NCBI RefSeq assembly: GCF_016906535.1
Contig: NC_057373.1
Span: forward strand, 186,001 to 250,000
Length of the DNA: 64,000 nt
Source: Rhizoctonia solani
Lineage: Eukaryota; Basidiomycota; Agaricomycetes; Cantharellales; Ceratobasidiaceae
Reading direction: 5' to 3'
Below the pieces are notes generated by a model. It worked only from the letters and a program-made list of their open reading frames with translations. It was not told the DNA's origin and did no database searches. Below, piece after piece: positions 55,033 to 64,000 of the stretch. The first letter of the stretch is position 1. Each line of letters opens with the position of its first letter. The position numbers were made by a program, and so were the translations under genes.

Positions 55033-55594
55033 TGTTATAACCTCCTTAACTATACCATCAGAATCGCCCGAATTTTCTATTATTTTTAGTATTTTTTACG
55101 GACTCTTTATCTTTACTTTTTTGATCACGTGATCTCGGCGCTTACTATGCCAAGATGCCGCGCCGAGATGCCGTGCCAAGGGCGCTTAGGAGAGATCCAC
55201 GCTTCTGCGCAGCCCGCAGCACGCTTCTCATTTGTCCTCTGTACTTCTTTCCCTCACATGCACGGACCATGTAGTTAGTATGCTTTGTCTATATATACAG
55301 CAGGGAAATCACTTGGAGACCCCAAGTTGATTTTACCTTGTCTCATATTCATTGAGGAGGCATCAGCCAGCTAAGTAGCCGGCCCCCAGAAGTTCAGCTG
55401 ACGTTACCCCCTTACCTTTACCTACCACACCTCCCAGGCCTCCGGCCCCTTTGTCAGCAGTAGATAGCAGTAGAGTGCCTTAAGCGCCAGTAGCATAGCC
55501 TTAGATAAGTTAGATACATACGTGTGCTTGTAGTAGTACGGCCTTAAGCGCCCACCTTCACTAGCAAGTACCCACCTTATAGTGGTGTACAACA
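55033..55594 (+). repeat. 3' LTR of element C
   Basis: 562 bp, same ends as the 5' LTR, seven CpG-type differences, followed by the CAAAG duplication. Confidence 0.95.
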
Positions 55595-56112
55595 CAAAGG
55601 CAACTATGACTAATAAACAAGCTGGCAGTGCTACGCCTTGCCCACCAGCCTCTGCTGCAAGTACAGTCACTTTATCCAGAGTTACAGTACGTAATGCCTA
55701 GTTACTCCCCACTGCCTTTATACTAATTATGGCTATTGACTATTAGGATCACACAATCAATGATCCAAGCAAGGTCAGCAAGCGCGCTGCACTGGGTCAG
55801 CTGGTTTGCACACACCTATTGGCCGCCACGGCCACATCCACAAGCATCATATCCACAGCCTCATCCCTTAGCAACCTCAGCCCAGGCTGTCATGACCCAA
55901 GAGGCATGGACACAGATACCCTAATATTCTATTATCATTTTATCTAAATTTTACGAATTATATGGACCAGGGGATGTTCCCAACATGACCACAGGCCATG
56001 CAGGACTCCCCTGGCAGAGCAATCAACATGGAATGTGAATGGTCCCTTTGTTTAGCCTGTTAGCTTTGTCCTCTGGTTACTTAGTTACCATATGTCCTTA
56101 GTTGCATTGTTC

Positions 56113-56194
56113 TATTGTTCTCTTAGTTACCCATACCTTTGTAGTATGTCTTCTATTGTTCTCTTAGTTACCCATACCTTTGTAGTATGTCTTC
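56113..56194 (+). repeat. 41-bp tandem duplication
   Basis: Two adjacent identical 41-bp units (56113-56153, 56154-56194) beginning TATTGTTCTCTTAG, in the non-coding part between exons of the unknown gene. Confidence 0.85.
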
Positions 56195-58593
56195 CATTGT
56201 TCTCCTTTGTACTTTACAGTTCCCTTGTTCTGTATGATGTATATAATGAAGGGAGAGTTCTGGCATTCAGACCAGAACTTGACCTCCTGTCAATCTACTG
56301 ACTACCCTCCCCACTCTCCTGCTCTACTCTAAGGGGTCTTGTGCCATATTTGGCAAGTAATCTCTCTATCTAAAAGTGTTGGTTGCAGTCTTCTGCTTAT
56401 CCCCAAAGCCAGCACTGCCTCTTTAGGCATATATCCCATTCTTCATTAGTCAGACTCTGACACAGGCAAGTCTGTATCACAAGCAGATGCAACCTCTGTT
56501 ACCCCCCAAGCCCTGTCTCACTCTATGTCCAAGAGGAAAGCCAAGCTCCCCACCCAACCTCTCCTGGCTGCCCCTGGCTCCATTCCCCCCTCTTGTGATG
56601 CTTCACCGTTTGCAGAGCAACTTGCAGATGATGATGTTGCCAAGTATGGCAGTGACCTTGGTATTGATCCCACACAGGTTCTTGTTGGTATACCTGCACA
56701 CCTTGCACCTACCCTCACAATGCCCCATCCACTTCCAGAGCCACTCTACGTCCCAGAGCGCCAGGTACCACTCCTGCCCATTGATCTTGATGCATTCCCA
56801 TCTGGCAAACGCGCCAAGATCAAGGCTAAGCAACAGCTTAAGCTCAGGGATCTCAAGCCGATTGATAATGTGGTTGTGTCATCTGCTATTAGCCAATTTG
56901 GGGCACTCCTTGTAGCTGTGTGTGGCTTTCCCAATGCTGACACTGCGTGGTTACTTGCCTGTAACGCCAATCATTGGGCATCAAAGAAACATGGGCGCCA
57001 TCTCAAGTTAACTAAGGGATTGGAATATCTCAAGTTGGTGAGAATTATTGATTCCTCACCATGATGAAAAGAAAAATCTATAATGATATTGTATTTTAGC
57101 TATATGATTGTATCCCACAGATGCAAGCCAGTTTTGTTGGGCCAAAGGCCGCAACCAATGTGGCATTAGCCTACAAGCTCAAAATTGCATCCGGTAAAGC
57201 TGAGATCAAGGCAAATAGCAACAAGGTCAAGCTCCTCCTCAAAGATGCAAATTTTACTCTTATGGTAAGATGTTCTATCTCTAAAGTGATTTTTTCTTCA
57301 GTACTAAATTCTAGTGAATTTCAGTCATTGGACAGCTGTGGTGGAATGTACAAACATAGTGTTTTTAGAGAGATTTTGAAGAATAGTCTATTTCGATCCG
57401 CTGACGCAACCAGGGTTGCTCACAACAACCTCTTCAATACCATTTCCCTTCCTTGTATGGCACTTACAGCTGCTGCGGTATGTACTCTCAATCCTCGCCC
57501 TTGCTAGGGCGTCTGCTCAGCCCAAAATAGGTTGAGAAAGTGCTCAGGAGCTACAAGTCTGGAACACAGGTAGATAATAAGTTCAACGCAAACGATTTTA
57601 TGCCTGTTTATTTTTCGCACTTGGCAACATTGGCTGCAATTTACAACCTCGACAAAGCCCAGAACCAGCTGATCGATCATCTTCAGGAAATGGCCGATGA
57701 ATTGCGGTGAGCACCTCGCCAGTACTCTAGGGGCATCTGGACTTACTTCCGGCCAGGAAACCGTATCGAGATCTTATTCAATCGCAAACCGTGCGACACG
57801 TTCGCCCACTAGTTCCACAGGCCCTGATTGCCGCAAGGTACCGTGCCACAGCTGCGCCTAAGACTACGTCAAGCACAGCCGTTGGTCCCTTGAGTGCGTT
57901 ATTTACTTTTTTATTTGTACATCATACGCTGATAGCAAATATGGGATAGAACGTCACTCAAAAAATCCTCCACCCGCCCTCACCCAAGAGTTGGTATATA
58001 GAGTCCAAATGCAGCTTGGGGTCCCCCACGCTGTTTTGGTCTCTAGCACTCCCGAATCGGAAGTTGTCAATGCTATATACGACGCCTCTCAAGCCGACCG
58101 CAAGGTTAACTCGGAAAACCTTAGTGGGTTACTGGCTCAGGTGGCTGGCAGCTCCGATTCCGAGGTTCAAGCCATGCGAGCTGGTGCACTTGAACCTCAT
58201 ACGACTGCGGGCTTGACGATTTCGAACCCAACCGACTGCGATAGCAGTGACGAGGATGCCGATTTGGCAAATTCTGTGGCCACAGGGCAGCGGGATGTGC
58301 GTGGGGGTCAGACCAAAGGCGCGCCAGCAGGTAGGGAGCCCACTCTCAGCGGCAATGAGTCGGAAGACAGCGGCGACGAAACCGATGGAAACAGTGCGGC
58401 GGGCCTCGTTGATGTGACTATGAAGACAGCCGGTGGTGCTAGCGAATCCGATGAATCTGACGAATCCGACGAATCCGACGAGTCCGACGAGTCCGACGAG
58501 GAGAAAGAGATCGATGGAGACAAGAAGACGGGCAAGAAGAAGCAGGACGAGGAGGACGAGGAAGACGAGAGTACGGAGGACGATGGTGGCTAG

Positions 58594-61363
58594 TAGACCG
58601 TCTGCCGCAGATAACAACGCCTTGGTCCCAATTTTATACCTCTTTTATTCCATTTTCTGCTTGCTTTCCCCGTATGTGTTATTAGTAGCTACGAATATAA
58701 CAGGGTCAGCATATCGTACATGCACAGGAATGTAAAATAGAGAAAATATTCGGCCAGAAACTGGTAAGCGAGCTAGTAAATGAATGCTAATCGTGTGCGA
58801 TTTGCACTAATCCTATACTAAACGACTACTAATCCCCACTAATCCATACTAAACGGCTGTGACACGGGACGACACGTCGACTACTAATCGTACTATTTCG
58901 ACGCTGTTTAGCTACCTGTCTACTAAACGAAGCCTTTTCAGAGGCGTTTGTTCTAATTCAGCGCCCGCCGTAGATCGGCTTCTAATACAGGGACCCGGGC
59001 GCGGAACATACACTAATTGGCTACACGCGCTAATACAGTCAAATTAGCTCAGGATTTTTTCCCTGATGTATATCCCACTCTGACCAACTAAGGTTCTGGT
59101 ACCCAGGTGTACATGGCGCAAGCACGAAACCCCCAACGACAATCCTTTCTCTCCCCTTCCTTCTTATCTGTTAAATTGAAAGTAGTTGGAAGACCTTTAT
59201 GAGAGTGCCGAGAGGTATGAAGCTCAGTTCACACTAACTCTGACTCGTCCATTGCTGGTGTTGTCCGCCTTTCACATACACTGTGCATGAAGTTTATCAA
59301 AATATTAGATGAAAAGATAAAAGTCTCACGTCCAGCTGACGAGCTTACGTCCCGTGTACTGTCCGTCTCATTCCCCGAATACGTCTTCGGGACATTTCTC
59401 GCCCTTTCCTGACAATCACCCGACTACTAGATGCGCAAGTTGGTGGGCGTCCAATGACGGTCTGATCCTGACCTTTTCTACGCTCTCTGATTCCCGCCTG
59501 TTCTTGGTTCCCCTTTAGCCATAATCCTCCCCACCTTTCGCTCCCTTCCCTTTCGGTCCTTCAACTTGTCGGTCCCTGCCTCTAACCCCTCGCACCAGAG
59601 ATGCGCTCCATCAGACCCAATCTATACTTTCCTAGCTCAAGTAAGGCCCATATTGAACGTGATACTGTCCCCACACTTCTGGTCTCGACCACTTCTGATA
59701 TCATCGAGTGCTCTGCAACCCATAATAAAGTTGGCGAAAGTTGATATGATCCGTTACCATATGGGAATCTTGAGGGCAGGCATCATGCCAATGGTCTACC
59801 CTTTGACCTCTACCAATCGGATGGATTGTATTCCATTGCAGCTTTATCCAAGAGCACTCAAAAGTGAAAAAGAAAAAAAGACAGTGACTGATACAGCCAT
59901 AAGATCTTCGTGGAGATTCGCGGTTAGTGATACCCTTTGCTAATTCACATACATCCGCTTCAGATCGACTATATATCTAGATCCGTGAGGAAAGCGTTCG
60001 TCCTTGGCAATATGGTACAAATCAACCAGATGCGCGGTACAAAGGGACAATACTTAATCTCTGCGAACCGGTCATGTCCTGGACCTATGAGAACGGAACC
60101 GTCGGAGCATAAAATACACACACTACCGTGGCCACGGTTGCGATAATCCTGTAACTACAGAATACTACATGGTGAGATCGTGCAGTGGGTACTGGAAAAC
60201 GGGATGAAATATCCATAGTCCGTCTTGTTCCCGCGGCCTGTGATCGTTTCGCAAGTCCGAGGGGAAGGGGAAGACGGCAAAATGATATGCTATCGATCGC
60301 GCAAAAGAGATCGAGATCGGTGTGATGTTGGAAAATGGTTGATCCGAGCTGCCTCGATCGGCGATTCTTGGCGATCATGGATACCAGAATGACGCATCTG
60401 GCCTTTGGATCCGGAGTGCTTGGCGGTTGGAAAGCTTCCCGAAACACATATCCTGCGCTCTTGGTATGTGGACGTGTAAGCACGGATGGTATCTGTCCGT
60501 ACTGTTTATGTAGTCACATTTCTTGTTCATAAAATCCTCAGACTGCCAGTGATTAGTGGTAGCGGTATCATGTTCTCACCTATGTATAGGTTCATCGAGG
60601 CATGGAAGGTATAGGATCAGCAAATTCATGCTTGCCCTCGATCGTTTAGAGGAAAGAGACAACTATCCAACGCACTAAGGTAAGCAATATTGACAACAAT
60701 GAAACTATATCCGTTTCGGTGGTGCTCTCAAATATGAATCTGGGAGCTTATTGTATCGTTCCGAACTCAGCTTTACAGCCAACCACAGCATCCACCAGCC
60801 CTCCTAGTTTGTTATCGCGTCCCGTTGGAGCAGGGGGCACACGGGGGTATGATCCCCAGTCGCATGTACATAGCACGTGCCCGCATACGCGGAGATTCAT
60901 CCCTTCCACCGCTACACATCCCCGTCTCCACCGTAAAGAATGAACGGGGCAAGCGGCTAGTAGACGGCAACGAAGGCGGATGACTTCCGAAACAATTTGG
61001 TCCCTAATCCCTAATTTAGCGGCGAATATGGGAGTGGTTAGCAAGAGCTCAACGATGACAAATATCTCAAAGACAAAAGCGATAACTGAACTCGACAGTC
61101 ACATCAGGGCAAGTGGACCCTCGAATAATTACCAAATTGCATACGACGCTTTCAAAGTCGACAACTTTAATGCGACAGTTGTGGATGATACCAGCATATA
61201 TAAAGAACCAATCATAAATATATACAAAAAGGGCGAACCATATCCCAATCATCAATCGATACTAAGGCAGGATATTCGAACCCCGACGTAGTAAGTACCG
61301 TACAAAAAGGCCCACCATTATCCCCTTCATGACATTCAGCACATGCTTCATCTCCCCGGCTCG
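58594..61363. other. 2.8 kb without a supported gene
   Basis: Only short ORFs without recognisable domains. The first 450 bases hold the CTAA array; the rest shows nothing I can support on either strand. Confidence 0.5.
58780..59050. repeat. CTAA-rich subterminal repeat array (right)
   Basis: Twelve CTAA motifs in about 270 bases, mostly as ACTAATCC, ACTAAACG or CTAATACAG. This is the reverse complement of the TTAG array at 43.2 kb, as expected for subterminal repeats at the opposite end of one DNA transposon. Confidence 0.5.
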
Positions 61364-64000
61364 CTACGATCCTATGTGGATGTATGGCACCCATCGCGCA
61401 ATGTTCCGCTCTCCCACCTTCTCACGCAGTCTCGCAACAGCGTTGTGCAACGCCCTCCCCGCCTCCCCACCCCCTACCTTCCCGTCCTTCATCAGTTCCG
61501 AGTACACCATGTCCGCCACCATCGGCGCATCTTCGTCCATCACTGACCACATCGTCGCTATGACGCTGGGATATCCCGCCATCAGCATCCCAGACGCAAG
61601 ATGGGCCGCTTCGTCCGGCAGCCTCTCGTCCCCAGTCGCCGTCTGGCAAGCCGACAGGAACGCCAGTCCCTTGCTCCTGAACGATCGTCGGGTGATTTCA
61701 GCAAAGTCCAGCCTGCCGCCATGCAGAAAGAATCCACTCTTGGTCGGGTCGGTCACATTCTGATGAGCATGGCAGGCAAGATGCACCCAGTCATGATTCT
61801 CCATCGCCTTGAGTACAGCCTTGGGAGTTGCTTTTCTGCCGGTGAGTTGCGAGTACTCGGCTCGGTCGCGGGTGTGAGTCCTGATAGATGCGAGTTCCCT
61901 GGTGGTGCCTGGCAGCTGACTGTAGCCGGACGTAGCCGTTTGGCCAATAGCAAGCACGCGAGGAACACGGTGTGGCATGGTCGGAGCAGAGGTGAGCAGT
62001 GCGGTGAGGGTCGGGGTATATGACGATACCACATAATCGAACACTTTTGATCGGGGCTGGTCATAGTCACCAGCTGCGTGTAGCGGTAAGAAGGTGAGTG
62101 CACCTGTAGGGCACCATGTGATATGTGGTAGCTGGCCAGTCACATCATTGGTCTATAAGACTGTGGTTAGCTCGCGTGTACTGTCGACGTATAACCGAAC
62201 ACACCAGGTATCCCAAATGTTCGAGCACCGGCTTAATGACGTCGTTCCATAGATCCGCTAACACCAGTCCCACGTCCGGATCGGGTTCTTGAACCCGGGC
62301 GCGTCCGCCCTTGAGCATGAATCCACGTTCTCGAAGCCCCTTGTTACACACCAGCTGTTCTATCTCCGATCGAGCATGTCGTGCTTTGGCTTCAGTGTAG
62401 TTCGGCAGAGCGACATGACCAATGTCATCCTGTCCAGGCATGATCACAAGCGCGTCGCAATCGTTCCTGAAGCAGTTCACCACAACCACGGGACCGTGTC
62501 GAGCAGCCTTCAAGAGACCGGCAGCCTTTGTGGGCTGCAGAAAATCCTCGAACCCGGGTAATAACCGTGCCTGAGTCAACAGATCGCTATATTTCTTCGC
62601 TAGATCGTACCGATACTTCGGGTTTTCATTGCAGTGAAGCTGCTGAGAGACGTCATAAAGCTGAGCAGCGAGTTCTGGGTGAGATTTTTCAAGGATAGCT
62701 TGCGGGGATCGAAGAGTAAGTGCCTGATTCCACACAAGACACCGTCCATGCTCCAGCCACTCCAGACATGTAGCGTATTCTGAGGATCGGATGGCAACAG
62801 CAGCAGCTCTTACAGCCAAGTTATCCATCATAGTCACATCATAATATCGCTGAGAAGCGGTGGCGCCAAGCCAGGTAAAGTGAGGCAGAAGCTCCATGGC
62901 CGCACGGAAAGCCTCGATAGGATGGAGATAGGTATGCCGAGATGCGAGCCTTGCCCAGTCAAGAGCATTATTGAACACAATGCGTGGTGGTGCGACTGAT
63001 AGCTTTGAGGACCGACGAAAGGAAACGAGGCAGACCTCAAGATGAGATGGATCGCCTGTGTGCTGATACTGCTGGTGACGGGATGCGGCCATTAGGTAGT
63101 GTCGGAAAGGCAACTCTATGTGACCGTCAGGAGTGAGTGTGAGTGCATGAGAAGTGTATTCGATCGATTTCTCCAGGTCGGCAATGTCTCCCATCAGTTG
63201 ATATCGATTTCTATATGAGATCCCTAGAAAAATACAGACCCCTGGTCGGCCTATGTGACCATCGGGAGTGAGCTCCAGTGCGCGAGAGTTGTGTTCAATA
63301 GCTTTTTCCACATCAGCGATGTCCCCTGAGGATTCACATCGATAGATGTAGCACAATCCGAGATTAGAAAGCATGACATTTAGGCGTTTGTTGTCGCTGG
63401 GAGTGAGTTTCAGTGCACGAGAGCGGTATTCTATCGCTTTATCTATGTCAGATATATGTCCGAACCGTCGAAATTGCTCGATGTATAACTGCCCCAGACT
63501 GGTGCACTGCTCTGGGAAGCTTGGGTGGTTATCAGGAGTCAGGTCTAGTACAGACATAATGAATGAGATCGCCCTCCCCAGATCGACGGGGTCTCCCATC
63601 CGCCGGTAACGGTCCGCAAGTGCCATTGATAGAGCAACATACCGGACTGGCAAGAGGGTGTGGCCTTTGGGAGTGAGCTCCGCTGCATGATCGTGGTACT
63701 CGATCGCTTTCTCCAGGTCAGCCAAGTTTCCTGTTCGACGGTACCGATCGCCGTGTGGCGTCCCTAGACTAAAATACAGGAATGCTCGCGCTGGGTGGTG
63801 GTCTTCGGGGGCAAACGAGATTGCATGAGTCATTAATTTGATCGATCTATCCAGGTCTTGGTGGTCTCCCCTCGCTTGATAAAGTTCCAGATATAACCCT
63901 CCGAGAAAAGAAAAGCGGTCTGACAGTTGTTGGCTCCCGTCGGGAGTGAACTTAAGTGCACGGGATATGTGTTCCATCGATATGGAAAGGTCAGTCGCGT
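61364..64000 (-). CDS. TPR repeat protein with C-terminal CHAT caspase-like domain (5' end beyond window)
   Basis: Partial gene running off the right edge. The larger exon (window edge to 62205) encodes at least seven TPR-like repeats of about 44-50 residues with the signature GD.ADLEKAIEY...AL.LTPDGH, then a helical linker (ASQRYYDVTMMDNLAVRAAA). A 52-nt intron, 62204-62153, joins in frame to exon 2 (62152-61364). Exon 2 completes a CHAT domain with candidate catalytic His in HLACHAHQN and Cys in FLSACQTATGDERLPDEAAH. It ends ARWVPYIHIGS. CHAT proteases are caspase-like cysteine peptidases; TPR-CHAT proteins in bacteria act as peptidases in defence and cell death, and related genes are expanded in Agaricomycetes. 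Substrate and partner unknown. No lesions seen. Confidence 0.9.

Larger units (their letters stand above)
49355..55594 (+). mobile_element. Ty3/gypsy chromovirus-type LTR retrotransposon, element C
   Basis: Complete 6240-bp element with 562-bp LTRs, target duplication CAAAG (49350-49354 and 55595-55599), self-complementary primer site, gag, pol and a polypurine tract AAGGGGGGGGCAA before the 3' LTR. It is the best-preserved gypsy copy here: gag is open and pol is open from protease to chromodomain. The only apparent lesion is a missing A in the run 51702-51706 between frameshift site and protease. LTRs differ at seven sites, all CpG transitions. Inserted into a coding exon of the unknown plus-strand gene. 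Confidence 0.95.
48773..58593 (+). pseudogene. Multi-exon protein of unknown function, split by element C
   Basis: I do not recognise this protein with certainty; its middle part resembles basidiomycete DUF6532-type proteins, from memory. The pre-insertion part is Thr/Ala- and Lys-rich (KKLAKKKKQAKKAASTV, nuclear-localisation-like). It is cut by element C after codons for LKRAK and resumes in frame as ATMTNKQAGS at 55595. Good exons follow: 56450-57037, 57121-57264, 57325-57477, 57531-57706, 57757-57893 and 57950-58593. All have GT-AG borders and phases that join. The central region contains AISQFGALLVAVCGFPNADT and FNTISLPCMALTAAAVEKVL. The C-terminus is strongly acidic with nine-base Glu-Ser-Asp repeats (58445-58500). 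The gene starts head-to-head with the Plavaka transposase. Region 55925-56449 is a long intron or an unrecognised insert. Confidence 0.6.

Noticed and set aside
55975..56449. LTR-like sequence (TGTTCCCAACATG start, 41-bp tandem units) between exons of the unknown gene
   Set aside because: No matching end, partner LTR or target duplication could be found; it may simply be a long intron.
58594..61363. Several ORFs of 60-130 codons on both strands
   Set aside because: No recognisable domain, no supporting splice sites, no similarity to each other.
1..64000. CRISPR arrays, bacterial operons, rRNA genes
   Set aside because: Nothing of the kind; introns and transposon types show a fungal nuclear genome.

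Overview
The window looks like a transposon-rich chromosome segment of a filamentous basidiomycete, most likely an Agaricomycete close to Rhizoctonia/Ceratobasidium. The reasons are short (about 50-66 nt) GT-AG introns, Plavaka and hAT DNA transposons, chromodomain Ty3/gypsy elements, a TPR-CHAT gene and an expanded family of Zn(II)2Cys6 regulators. The species is inferred from gene content, not proven. Left part (0.2-23.7 kb): a frame-broken hAT transposase is followed by a non-LTR retrotransposon (LINE) whose ORF1 is split by two complete Ty3/gypsy elements. Element A (4716-11183, + strand, TSD CAAAC) and element B (11664-19449, - strand, TSD ATGTC) both interrupt it. Element B in turn carries a 1524-bp solo LTR (14926-16449, TSD GCCTG). 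The LINE ends with an intact ORF2 (endonuclease, reverse transcriptase, RNase H) and a 24-A tail. Middle part (24.2-42.7 kb): one ordinary metabolic gene, an aldo/keto reductase with eight exons, is followed by a minus-strand tandem array of five paralogous Zn2Cys6 transcription factors plus a sixth deletion remnant. One paralog has a 1207-bp TAA-flanked terminal-inverted-repeat element in its first intron. Right part (43.2-59 kb): a Plavaka (CACTA-like) transposase on the minus strand stands head-to-head with a multi-exon, lysine-rich then acidic protein of unknown function on the plus strand. Between and inside them lie a solo LTR nested in another solo LTR (47219-48341) and a third full gypsy element, C (49355-55594, TSD CAAAG). 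Arrays of TTAG on the left and CTAA on the right suggest that the whole 15.8 kb may be one large DNA transposon with cargo. The window ends in a minus-strand TPR-CHAT protein gene that runs off the right edge. Cross-cutting observations: all 17 differences between the LTR pairs of elements A, B and C are CpG transitions. All three carry a G GGA AAA slippery heptamer just before the gag stop, with pol exactly in the -1 frame. All three have, next to the 5' LTR, a sequence complementary to the predicted start of their own transcript (Tf1-type self-priming). Unrelated LTR families share a CACGTG box beside a GGCGCTTA hairpin.
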